From Haemophilus massiliensis (GTDB taxonomy: Bacteria > Pseudomonadota > Gammaproteobacteria > Enterobacterales > Pasteurellaceae): DNA of 64,000 nucleotides. The stretch covers positions 204,868-268,867 of the forward strand of contig LM994634.1 of NCBI GenBank assembly GCA_000752995.2. Reading direction: 5' to 3'. Both the position numbers and the translations under genes were made by a program. The notes beneath the pieces are model-generated. The model saw only the letters and a list, made by a program, of their open reading frames with translations. It had not been told where the DNA came from and did not search any database. Position 1 is the first letter of the stretch, and each line of letters begins with the position of its first letter. Shown here in pieces: positions 18,389 to 27,107 of this stretch.

Positions 18389-19252
18389 ATGTTTGGTATT
18401 TTCGATAAGATAGAGGAATTTTTTAAAGAGCTTCTTCTCGGAGGTATCCAAGCAAATCTTGAGTCAATGTTTATCGACATTAATGATAAAGTCGGAGCAG
18501 TTGCAACTGATATAGGAAAGACACCAATGGGATGGAACTCAGAGGTATTTAACTTTATTAAGAGTATCAATGATAGTGTCATTATTCCAATTGCGGGTTT
18601 AATCATTACAGCAGTTTTATGTATTGAGCTGATAAATATGGTTATGCAAAAGAACAATATGCACGATACAGATACTTTTGAGTTTTTTAAATACATGATA
18701 AAGATGTGGATAGCAGTATGGCTAGTATCTCATGCCTTTACATTCTCAATGGCAGTCTTTGATGTTGCACAACACCTTGTAAATCAGGCGGCAGGAGTAA
18801 TCAATACTTCTGCCACCGTTTCAGGTGATCAAATTGTTCAGATGGTTGAGGGATTAAAAGACAAAGGACTTGGGGAACTGGTGATGATACTCTTTGAAAC
18901 CTCGCTTGTTAAAGTTGCAATACAGGTTATGTCGGTAGTCATAATGCTAGTTGTCTATGGCAGAATGTTTGAGATATATGTTTATTGTTCAGTTTCAGCA
19001 ATTCCATTTGCCACTATGGGAAATAAGGAGTGGGGACAAATTGGAACAAACTATATCAAAGGTCTATTTGCTATTGGACTTCAAGGCTTATTCTTGATTA
19101 TATGCTTGGGTATTTACGCAGTTTTAGTAAAGACGATAAAGATAACGGACATTCATGCAAGTACCTTTATGATATTAGGCTATGCATTACTTCTTGGTCT
19201 AATGATGCTAAAGAGTGGAACGCTTGCAAAGAGTGTATTAAACGCACATTAA
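18389..19252 (+). CDS. VirB6/TrbL-like polytopic channel protein
   Basis: The 287-residue integral membrane protein has about six predicted membrane segments, starting near residues 62-85 and ending at 245-275, with an amphipathic N-terminus. Sequence order and topology match the TrbL/VirB6-like inner-membrane component encoded between Maff2 and PrgI genes in Firmicutes conjugative transposons. The preceding AAGGAGAG gives good initiation. Confidence 0.78.
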   Translation: MFGIFDKIEEFFKELLLGGIQANLESMFIDINDKVGAVATDIGKTPMGWNSEVFNFIKSINDSVIIPIAGLIITAVLCIELINMVMQKNNMHDTDTFEFFKYMIKMWIAVWLVSHAFTFSMAVFDVAQHLVNQAAGVINTSATVSGDQIVQMVEGLKDKGLGELVMILFETSLVKVAIQVMSVVIMLVVYGRMFEIYVYCSVSAIPFATMGNKEWGQIGTNYIKGLFAIGLQGLFLIICLGIYAVLVKTIKITDIHASTFMILGYALLLGLMMLKSGTLAKSVLNAH

Positions 19253-19264
19253 GGAGGATTTTTA

Positions 19265-19531
19265 ATGATAGAAGTAAAGAAAAAGTTGTTTCCAGTTTCA
19301 ATTATTGCAGTAGGAATTGGAGCATTTGCTATCTCGATTTTTAACAGGAACAAATTAAAGAATTTAGAAGATGAAGTAAAAAGTACAAGAGATGATGTGA
19401 AATCTATTCTTTGTTATCAAGAGCAGAAAAATGCATTCATTGAGTCAGAATTAGAAGAGATGAGAAATGAAGTTGCTTCATGCTATGAACATTTTGAAGC
19501 ATTTTCAAAGGAAAAAGAAGATGGGAGGTAA
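19265..19531 (+). CDS. Small membrane-anchored coiled-coil protein, unknown
   Basis: I do not recognise this 88-residue protein. It has one N-terminal membrane helix (about residues 7-26) and a charged heptad-like helix (KLKNLEDEVKSTRDDVKSIL onward). AGGAGG precedes its ATG. Its place between VirB6-like and PrgI/VirB3-like genes suggests an accessory part of the transfer channel. Confidence 0.65.
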   Translation: MIEVKKKLFPVSIIAVGIGAFAISIFNRNKLKNLEDEVKSTRDDVKSILCYQEQKNAFIESELEEMRNEVASCYEHFEAFSKEKEDGR

Positions 19532-19534
19532 GCT

Positions 19535-19933
19535 ATGGGCTATGTACCAATTCCCAAAGATTTAAAAAAGGTAAAAACAAAGGTAGCCTTTAACCTTACA
19601 AGAAGACAATTAATTGGATTTACACTTGCTGGACTGGTTGGTATACCAGTCTATTTATTTATGAGAAAGTTTATGCCTAATGATATAGCGATACTGTTTT
19701 TAATTGTATCAACTCTTCCAATCTTCTTTGTAACACTATTTGAAAAAGATGGACTTACCTTTGAGAAATATTTTAAGCACATATATCTACACAAGTTTTA
19801 TCAACCACAGAAGAGAGTGAGAAAGGAGGTTTACCTTGAACAAGAAAAGAAAAATACAGCAAATTCAGTTAGAAAAAAATCAAAAGGTATTAAAGGAAAA
19901 CAAAAGAAACCTGAAAAAAGAAAAGCTGACTAA
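19535..19933 (+). CDS. PrgI family (VirB3-like) channel protein
   Basis: The 132-residue protein begins MGYVPIPKDLKKVKTKVAFNLT, the typical PrgI opening, followed by two adjacent membrane segments (about 28-46 and 50-69). The C-terminus is basic. PrgI/VirB3-like proteins anchor the VirB4 ATPase at the membrane. Its last 98 bp overlap the VirB4-like gene in another frame, so the basic tail is dual-coded. Confidence 0.87.
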   Translation: MGYVPIPKDLKKVKTKVAFNLTRRQLIGFTLAGLVGIPVYLFMRKFMPNDIAILFLIVSTLPIFFVTLFEKDGLTFEKYFKHIYLHKFYQPQKRVRKEVYLEQEKKNTANSVRKKSKGIKGKQKKPEKRKAD

Positions 19934-22268
19934 GCAGAAGAAAAAAGCTTCTCTAATCGACTTAATATTTAAGAAAGAGCCTAAGAGATATACTGTTGAA
20001 GATACAATACCTTATCTGAGAATGCTAAAAAGTGGAATATGCCAGCTTGATGAAAAGCACTATAATAAGTGTATTGCATTTCAGGATATAAACTATCAGC
20101 TTGCCTTAGAAGAAGATAAGGATTTGATTTTCAATCAATTTGCGAATGTCTTAAACTCTTTTGATCCAAGTGTAGATATTGAGTTTTCATATATAAATCA
20201 ACTTGGAAGAAATAATGAATTAAAAGCAGCTATTCAGATACCGGATAAAAATGATGGTTATGATGATATTCGATTAGAGTTTCGTGAGATGTTAAAAAGT
20301 CAGCTTGCAAAGGGAAATAATGGTTTAAAGAAATCGAAGTATATCACCTTTGGAGTTGAAGCGGATAGTTTGGAGCAAGCGACTGCAAAACTTGAGCGAC
20401 TTGAGATTGATATATTATCAAATCTAAAGAGCATGGGAGTTCGTGCTGAGGGCTTAACTGGAGAAGAAAGATTAAAAGTCTTACATGATATTTTAAATCC
20501 AGATAAGCTCTTTTCTTTTTCCTATAAAGACTTAAAACCAAGAGAAAGTACAAAGACTGTTATTGCACCAGATTCTTTTAACTTCGTGCCAAGTAAGTAT
20601 TTTAAGTTTGGAAAATATATTGGAGCTGTAAGTCATCTTCAAATACTTGCAAGTGAGCTATCTGATAGAATGCTTGCAGAATTTTTAGATATAGATGACA
20701 ACATCAATATTTCTTTTCATATCAAGGCAGTTGAGCAGACAGAAGCTATTAAAATGGTGAAAAGAAAAAATACAGATATTGATAAGATGAAGATTGAGGA
20801 AAATAAAAAGGCAGTTAGAAGTGGCTATGATATGGACATATTGCCAAGTGATTTAATTACCTATGGAGATAATATCAAGATGCTTTTAAAAGATCTCCAG
20901 ACAAGAGATGAGCGTATGTTTATCGTAACGATTGTCTTTATGAATTTTGCAAGGACAGTACAAAAGCTAGATACGACTATTTCTCAGATTTCATCTATTG
21001 CAAGTAAACATAATTGTAAAATTAAACGCTTAGATCATAGTCAAGAACAAGGCTTTGTAAGTGTATTACCACTTGGAGTAAATAAGATTGAAATAGATAG
21101 AGGACTAACCTCATCATCTACAGCAGTATTTTTACCATTTACAACAGAGGAGCTTTTCATAAACTCATCAAATAGCTTGTACTACGGATTAAATGCCTTA
21201 AGCCATAATCTTATTATGGCAGATAGAAAAATGCTTAAAAATCCAAATGGATTGATTCTAGGTACGCCTGGTTCTGGTAAGTCCTTTTCTGCAAAGCGTG
21301 AAATGGCAAATGCTATTCTTACAACAGATGATGATGTGATTATTTGTGATCCAGAGGGAGAATATGGCAATCTTGTTAAACAGTTTAAGGGAGAAGTCAT
21401 TAAGGTTAGTGCAAAGAGTAAAGACTATCTCAATCCACTAGATATAAATATGAATTATGGAGATGGTGATGCACCACTTAAGGATAAGGCAAACTTTATT
21501 ATGTCTATGCTTGAACTTGTGGTTGGTGGTAGTGGACTTACAGCAGAAGAAAAGTCTGTTATAGATAGGTGTTTACCTAGAATTTATGAAAAGTATTTTG
21601 AAAATCCAATTCCAGAGAATATGCCTATACTTCAAGACCTTTACAATATGTTAAGAGGGCAAGAAGAAAAGGTGGGAAAGAAACTTGCAACAGAAATGGA
21701 AATCTATGTTTCAGGAAGTCTTAATGTCTTCAATCATCAGTCAAATGTAGATTTAAATAAACAGCTTATTTGCTTTGATATTAAAGAACTTGGAACGCAG
21801 CTTAAGAAGATAGGTATGCTTGTTATTCAAGACCAGGTTTGGAATAAGGTTTCTCAAAATAGAAATACCGGCAAAAGTACAAGGTATTACATTGACGAGT
21901 TTCACTTGCTTTTAAAGGATGAACAGACTTCACAGTATTCGGTGGAAATCTGGAAGAGATTTAGAAAATGGGGAGGTATTCCAACAGGAATTACACAAAA
22001 TGTCAAAGATCTACTTGCAAGTAAAGAAATTGAAAATATTTTCGACAATACGGATTTTATTCTAATGCTTAATCAAGCAACAGGTGATAGAGATTGGCTT
22101 GTTGTAAAGCTTAAAATCTCAAAGGATCAGGAAAAATTCGTTACTAATTCGAGAGCTGGTGAAGGTCTGATTTTCTTTGGGAATACCATTGTTCCATTTG
22201 TAGATAATTTCCCTAAAGACACAATCCTATATCAAAAGATGACTACAAAACCTGAAGAAGTGAGGTAG
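19836..22268 (+). CDS. VirB4/TraE-type transfer ATPase
   Basis: This 810-residue cytosolic ATPase would energise the type IV secretion channel. Walker A is GTPGSGKS at residues 476-483 (Lys482) and Walker B is YYIDEFHLLL with Asp687/Glu688. The CagE/VirB4 N-terminal domain precedes them. I accept the TTG start at 19836 because AAGGAGG lies 6 bp upstream inside the PrgI gene. The first ~40 residues are extremely Lys/Gln-rich. Length is normal for Gram-positive VirB4 proteins. Confidence 0.93.
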   Translation: MNKKRKIQQIQLEKNQKVLKENKRNLKKEKLTKQKKKASLIDLIFKKEPKRYTVEDTIPYLRMLKSGICQLDEKHYNKCIAFQDINYQLALEEDKDLIFNQFANVLNSFDPSVDIEFSYINQLGRNNELKAAIQIPDKNDGYDDIRLEFREMLKSQLAKGNNGLKKSKYITFGVEADSLEQATAKLERLEIDILSNLKSMGVRAEGLTGEERLKVLHDILNPDKLFSFSYKDLKPRESTKTVIAPDSFNFVPSKYFKFGKYIGAVSHLQILASELSDRMLAEFLDIDDNINISFHIKAVEQTEAIKMVKRKNTDIDKMKIEENKKAVRSGYDMDILPSDLITYGDNIKMLLKDLQTRDERMFIVTIVFMNFARTVQKLDTTISQISSIASKHNCKIKRLDHSQEQGFVSVLPLGVNKIEIDRGLTSSSTAVFLPFTTEELFINSSNSLYYGLNALSHNLIMADRKMLKNPNGLILGTPGSGKSFSAKREMANAILTTDDDVIICDPEGEYGNLVKQFKGEVIKVSAKSKDYLNPLDINMNYGDGDAPLKDKANFIMSMLELVVGGSGLTAEEKSVIDRCLPRIYEKYFENPIPENMPILQDLYNMLRGQEEKVGKKLATEMEIYVSGSLNVFNHQSNVDLNKQLICFDIKELGTQLKKIGMLVIQDQVWNKVSQNRNTGKSTRYYIDEFHLLLKDEQTSQYSVEIWKRFRKWGGIPTGITQNVKDLLASKEIENIFDNTDFILMLNQATGDRDWLVVKLKISKDQEKFVTNSRAGEGLIFFGNTIVPFVDNFPKDTILYQKMTTKPEEVR

Positions 22269-22274
22269 CGTCTT

Positions 22275-23411
22275 ATGAGTAAAAAAAGAAAGCGAGATTT
22301 GAATGAAAAGTTAAGGGCAAGAGAAGAAAAAATCATCACAAAGGCTGAAACAGATGATGTCCTAGATTACAAAAGAAAAACTGGAGATGATTACAGGGAT
22401 AAGGTTGTTAAAGAAGAAAATAGGTTTCAAGATAAGCTTCACGAGAAGATAAGTAAAAGAACAGATATTACTAGTGAAATAGACACAAGTAACAAGAGCA
22501 AAAATGCTATAAAAAGAAATTTTCAAAGTAACAGTTTTGAAACTGATAGTGGAATGAAGCCTATTGTAGAGTCTGCAGAGAAAAACCAAAGGATAGAAGT
22601 TAATTCAGATGCTTATAGAGTTTTTGAAAATACTGCTTCTAAAGAAACTCATAGGAATAGAGAAGTAGGTAATACTAATAATGGTTTGAATAGTCAGAGC
22701 GTAAATGTTAATCAGCGAAAACATTCTAAAAAACTTGTGAGTGATTTTGCTGAAACGGAAGTAGCTAAGTCAGATTATCAAACAGAGGTTAAAGAAAATC
22801 GTATCTATGATCCTTTGGCAAAAGACCAAGATGGTGATGGTGTCATTGATAGATACGATAATGATTTTAGAGATAGCGATGTATCCTATGAGCCTTTAGG
22901 TAATAAAAAATCCAAACTTTATGAAAAGCAGAAAACGTCACTTAAAAGAAAGAACTATTCTGATAAGCTCTTTACAAGAAAAGGGACAGATAAGAAAAAA
23001 GAAGATAATACTAAAGCTTCTAAAACTGGTAAAGAAGCCATCAAAGATAGGGAAAAGAAAAATCAGCTTTATAAAAGGTATAACAAAGAAACCATAGTCG
23101 GTGGAAGTGTGATTGGAGCTGCAAAACTTGGTGAGGTTACAAGTGCTTATCTATCATCTGGTAGTGATGAAAATGCATCGGTTGAAGCTGCTGAAAAAGG
23201 CTTAGGAAGTTCCTCTAAACTTATTCATGGTGTAAAGAATTATTCGGACAAGAGAAAAAGTAAGAAGCTATATGATTTAGAAAAGAGCGATAGGAAAATC
23301 CAAAGTAGAAAATCCAAGCTTGAGTTTAGAAAGAGCATGGACGAGATTAAGAAGACCGACCAATATAAAAAGCAAATGCTTATAAGAAGTTTCAAAAGAA
23401 GAAACAGATGA
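22275..23411 (+). CDS. Lysine-rich protein with calcium-binding-like motif, unknown
   Basis: This 378-residue, highly charged, probably disordered protein has no recognised family. Residues 179-203 carry an aspartate-rich loop (DQDGDGVIDRYDNDF) of the EF-hand/thrombospondin-3 type, nearly identical to one near the end of the 2783-residue helicase at 29837. A small Gly/Ala-rich hydrophobic patch (VGGSVIGAAKLGEV) lies near residue 280. It sits 6 bp after the VirB4 gene and overlaps the wall-hydrolase gene by four bases, so it belongs to the transfer operon. Confidence 0.7.
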   Translation: MSKKRKRDLNEKLRAREEKIITKAETDDVLDYKRKTGDDYRDKVVKEENRFQDKLHEKISKRTDITSEIDTSNKSKNAIKRNFQSNSFETDSGMKPIVESAEKNQRIEVNSDAYRVFENTASKETHRNREVGNTNNGLNSQSVNVNQRKHSKKLVSDFAETEVAKSDYQTEVKENRIYDPLAKDQDGDGVIDRYDNDFRDSDVSYEPLGNKKSKLYEKQKTSLKRKNYSDKLFTRKGTDKKKEDNTKASKTGKEAIKDREKKNQLYKRYNKETIVGGSVIGAAKLGEVTSAYLSSGSDENASVEAAEKGLGSSSKLIHGVKNYSDKRKSKKLYDLEKSDRKIQSRKSKLEFRKSMDEIKKTDQYKKQMLIRSFKRRNR

Positions 23412-24568
23412 AGTCGGTTATCTATAAGCAAAATAAGACGAGGATAAGGGATAGAGTAAAAGAAGCCTTTGTAAATACCTTAAAGGTATCTAAGGACTTT
23501 ATCATAAGAAAAACGAAAGTAGCAGCTATTTTAATAGTTGCTATTATTGTTTTTGGAACATTTATCCTTGATTTTGCAAGTATTTCAATGGGCGGGCTTT
23601 CTAATTTTACAAGTGGTATTCTTACAACTTCATACCTATCTGCTCCAAATATACTAAAAGAAATTAACCAAAGTTTTTCAAAAAAAGAAGATGAACTGTA
23701 TAAAGAGCTTGAGAATGTAGAAGAAAACTATCCCGGATATGATGAGTACATCATAAATAAAAATGGAGATATTGGTCATAATGTCCACGAACTTTTAGCC
23801 TATATCACATCAAGATGTGGTGATGTAAAAAAACTTTCAAAAGTTAGCGGTATTTTAGATGAACTCTTTGATTCCATGTATCAGGTTGATTATGAAGAAA
23901 AAGTTGAAACAAGATACAGGACTGTAACAGAAACCTATACTGATGAGGATGGAAACGAATATACAGAAAGTCACGAAGAGCCTTACGAGTATAGAAAGCT
24001 CATTGTTACCCTAAATAAAAGGGAAATGGATAGCGTCATTAGAGAAGTTTTTAGAGATTATCCAGATAATTTAAAACACTATGAAGCTCTATTTCTTGCT
24101 CAAGGTAATATGGGTGAGATATTTGGAAATACCGATTTGATTACAGCAAATGGTGGTGTTGGTGGAGGAAAAGAATATGAAGCATCGTCTGATGTTCAAA
24201 AGAAAATTGTAAATGCAGCATATATTACTCCATCACCTGGAGCAGGTTGGTGTGCCATGTGGGTTTCACAAGTTTATCAAAATGCAGGTCTTGGATATAT
24301 CGGAGGAAATGCTAATGATATGTATCGAAACCATACATTTACTTCTGATAGATCAAAGTTAAAAGTAGGAATGCTTGTAGCAGTTGAAAGTAGTAGCAGT
24401 GGTGGTCAAGCCGGACTTACTTATGGTCATGTCGGAATTTATATTGGTGATGGTAAGGTAATGGATAATATCGGAGTAGTTAGGGTAACAACCTTAGATG
24501 ATTGGATAGCAACATTCTGTAAACATCATCCAGTAGGCTTTGGCTTTCCACCAAATGTAAACAGATAA
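23408..24568 (+). CDS. Membrane-anchored CHAP/NlpC-type cell-wall hydrolase (CD1108-like)
   Basis: The 386-residue protein would locally open peptidoglycan for the transfer channel. A basic cytosolic N-terminus and a membrane helix (about residues 37-58) precede an extracytoplasmic region. The C-terminal amidase-like domain has the Cys in GWCAMWVSQVYQ (Cys282) and the His in YGHVGIYIGDG (His341). This layout matches the CD1108-type mobile-element proteins. A lysozyme-like domain, often present in such proteins, is not evident. It overlaps the preceding gene by four bases. Confidence 0.85.
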   Translation: MKSVIYKQNKTRIRDRVKEAFVNTLKVSKDFIIRKTKVAAILIVAIIVFGTFILDFASISMGGLSNFTSGILTTSYLSAPNILKEINQSFSKKEDELYKELENVEENYPGYDEYIINKNGDIGHNVHELLAYITSRCGDVKKLSKVSGILDELFDSMYQVDYEEKVETRYRTVTETYTDEDGNEYTESHEEPYEYRKLIVTLNKREMDSVIREVFRDYPDNLKHYEALFLAQGNMGEIFGNTDLITANGGVGGGKEYEASSDVQKKIVNAAYITPSPGAGWCAMWVSQVYQNAGLGYIGGNANDMYRNHTFTSDRSKLKVGMLVAVESSSSGGQAGLTYGHVGIYIGDGKVMDNIGVVRVTTLDDWIATFCKHHPVGFGFPPNVNR

Positions 24569-24580
24569 GGAGGGCAGAAT

Positions 24581-24817
24581 GTGAGAAAAGAATTAAAACT
24601 AACGAAAAATAAAATAAAAAAACTTCTTGATAAAAAGGCTCTGATTGATAAAGAATTAGAGCCTTTATTTATTCGAGAAGAAGAACTTGAAAACGAAGAA
24701 ATCATCGTGATTTGTAGAGAAAACAACATCACGCTTGAGGACTTAATGAGAAAAGTAAAAGAAGAGAAAAAACAAAAACAAGAAAAGGAGTTTAATGATG
24801 AAAAAATTGTTGAGTAA
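24581..24817 (+). CDS. DUF4315 family small protein
   Basis: The 78-residue, almost entirely helical charged protein (KNKIKKLLDKKALIDKELEP, then CRENNITLEDLMRK) fits the DUF4315 family seen in conjugative transposons beside DUF4366 proteins. The function is unknown. The start is GTG 24581, preceded by AAGGAGGG. It overlaps the next gene by 23 bp. Confidence 0.8.
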   Translation: MRKELKLTKNKIKKLLDKKALIDKELEPLFIREEELENEEIIVICRENNITLEDLMRKVKEEKKQKQEKEFNDEKIVE

Positions 24818-27014
24818 CAAAAAGATTTTAGCAAGTATACTTGCTTTACTGGTGTTAGTAGGCTTAGTGGCAACAGTGTACCTAAACAAATCAAATATTG
24901 TATATGCTATGGGAGCCGATAATAATCATGGGCAGTATAAAACAAAATTTATTGTGAATATGATTGACAATACAAGTGATCAGAATATAAGTAAGTCATA
25001 TTATGAGGATAAGCTGAAATTTAAGATAAATATTTTAAAGGAATTTAAACTTGAGGGTAATTTAACATCATTTGATAGATATGATGAAATGTTTACAGAA
25101 GCTGATTTTGATACCGAAAGAACGGGACATACAAGATTTACAAGCAAAAAAGAATTTAATTATTATAAAGCTACAGGTGTAAATATTGGCAGCGGCATAT
25201 TCTTAGATTTTACAGAAAACAATCAAGACTACTATGTTGGTTCTATTGAGGAGCATATTAGAACATATAGCGATAATAAGATTTACCATATCTTAGATAC
25301 ACCTGTATATAAGCTGAATCGAGATATTGTAAAAACTAAGATTGATTATGATGGAGAAATAAAAGAAGAGTCCAAAAAAGAAATTATAAAGAAAGTTAAA
25401 GAAGCCAATCCTAATATCAACAATCTTAAAGAAATAAAGATTGAGAAAGATAAGCTCATCATTGAAACTTGGAATAGATACCATACAGGTCTTCCATATA
25501 TAACTTTTAATGTAGATGACTTAATTACAAGAGTGGCAAGTGTTGATACGCAAACTGATAAAACTGAAAAAAAGGATAGTTCAGTACAAACAGATGATAA
25601 AAGTAAAAAAGATTCAGCAACACAAACTAAAGCAGAAGTTAAGGTAAAATACTTTTTCGAAGATGGAAAGGTATATAAAGAATTTACTAAAACTTTTGAT
25701 GTAGGCTATGTTCTTGATGCTTCAGAACTTGATATGTTACCTGATAATATGAAATTTCTTGATGATTTTGCCACATATAAGGTAAAGGGAAAAGATGATG
25801 AAATTATAAGAAAGGTATCTTATCTAAAGAAAGATGAAAATACTCAAACCGAGAAAGATATAAAGGATAGTGCTACTCAAACTGAGGAAAAGAAGAAAAA
25901 AGATGTTTCTGTGCAAACTGTTTTAACAGGAAAAGACATTGAAAAGTTAGAAAAAGACCTAAAAGTCTATGAAAAAGAAATGGATAAACTAAACAAGGAG
26001 CTAAAAGATAAAGCGGACATTTCTAATGATAAGAAAGAAGAAATCAATAAGCTTAATGATAAAATCAAATCCTTAGAAGAAAAGTTTGAAAATAGAAAAA
26101 ATGAAAAGATAAAAGGTATATCGGATAAGGATATTTCAAAGCTTGAAGATAGAATTAAAGGCTTAGAAAGTAAAATTTATACTCTAAAAAATACATCATC
26201 AAGTACAGGAAAAGCTCCATCAAAGACAGTTACATCTAGTCCAATTCCTTTTACAAGCGGAAAAGGAACACAAACAGGTAGCGAAAAACAAATTGCTTCA
26301 AATTCTGCGACAAAAAAGGGAAACACTACATCTGAAAACACTGGTAAAAAAGAAGAAAAGCAAGAAATTCGCTATCCGAATAAGCTAACACCTAAACAGA
26401 CTTCAAGTAATGGAGATACGTCTTCTATGGATGGAACAAGCAAGCCTGTAAATACAAATAAAGGAGTAGCGTCAGCACCATCAAAGGCAAGAGGATCTGT
26501 TACAGAGAATAAGGATAATGCAAACAAAGATTATCCAATTCACCACAACGATGGTAAAGATAATAAGTCTACGGATATGTATTCAGCAGACGCAAGACAG
26601 TTTGTAACTTTTACAACTAAAAATGGAAAGACTTTTCATCTAATCATTAACCATGATGAAGATAGCGAGAATGTAATGCTTTTAACAGAAGTTTCAGAAG
26701 ATGATCTACTTAATATGGTTGAAAAGAAAGAAGCTCCAAAACAGGAAATTACAAAAGAAGAGCCAAAGAAAGAAGAAGTAAAGCCGGTTAAGAAAGAAGA
26801 AAAAAGTAGTATGGGAACTTACATTATCTTACTTCTTGCAGTAGGTGGAGCATTAGGTGCAGGTTATTACTTTAAGGTTGTTAAAAAGAAAGAGAATGAA
26901 GAACTTGAAGCATTAGAAGAAGATGACGATAGTTTCTTTTCAGAAGCCGAGGAAAGTGAAAATGAAGTAGATGAAGTTGAAACAGAAGATAAAGAAGATG
27001 ATGAGTTAGAGTAA
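24795..27014 (+). CDS. DUF4366-type surface-anchored transfer protein
   Basis: The 739-residue protein has an N-terminal signal peptide (KILASILALLVLVGLVATVY), a large exported region and a C-terminal membrane helix (MGTYIILLLAVGGALGAGYYF) before an acidic cytosolic tail. The domain preceding that helix (FVTFTTKNGKTFHLIINHDE) is the DUF4366 core. The middle carries at least seven short xxQT repeats (DTQTD, SVQTD, ATQTE) and a coiled coil near residue 380. An extended cell-surface role such as mating contact is inferred. ATG 24798 is an equally possible start. Confidence 0.8.
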   Translation: MMKKLLSNKKILASILALLVLVGLVATVYLNKSNIVYAMGADNNHGQYKTKFIVNMIDNTSDQNISKSYYEDKLKFKINILKEFKLEGNLTSFDRYDEMFTEADFDTERTGHTRFTSKKEFNYYKATGVNIGSGIFLDFTENNQDYYVGSIEEHIRTYSDNKIYHILDTPVYKLNRDIVKTKIDYDGEIKEESKKEIIKKVKEANPNINNLKEIKIEKDKLIIETWNRYHTGLPYITFNVDDLITRVASVDTQTDKTEKKDSSVQTDDKSKKDSATQTKAEVKVKYFFEDGKVYKEFTKTFDVGYVLDASELDMLPDNMKFLDDFATYKVKGKDDEIIRKVSYLKKDENTQTEKDIKDSATQTEEKKKKDVSVQTVLTGKDIEKLEKDLKVYEKEMDKLNKELKDKADISNDKKEEINKLNDKIKSLEEKFENRKNEKIKGISDKDISKLEDRIKGLESKIYTLKNTSSSTGKAPSKTVTSSPIPFTSGKGTQTGSEKQIASNSATKKGNTTSENTGKKEEKQEIRYPNKLTPKQTSSNGDTSSMDGTSKPVNTNKGVASAPSKARGSVTENKDNANKDYPIHHNDGKDNKSTDMYSADARQFVTFTTKNGKTFHLIINHDEDSENVMLLTEVSEDDLLNMVEKKEAPKQEITKEEPKKEEVKPVKKEEKSSMGTYIILLLAVGGALGAGYYFKVVKKKENEELEALEEDDDSFFSEAEESENEVDEVETEDKEDDELE

Positions 27015-27016
27015 AT

Positions 27017-27087
27017 TTGCACCTAAAACTATACAATTTTGGGTGCAAGATATAGGGCGAGAGAGTAAAATCTTTCGCCCTATTTTT
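27017..27087 (+). terminator. Tandem hairpins after the transfer operon
   Basis: TTGCACC (27017-27023) pairs with GGTGCAA (27042-27048). A second stem, GGGCGA (27055-27060) with TCGCCC (27075-27080), is followed by TATTTTTT. Together they form a good terminator before topB. Confidence 0.7.
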
Positions 27088-27107
27088 TACAGGGAGGATA
27101 AAAATAT

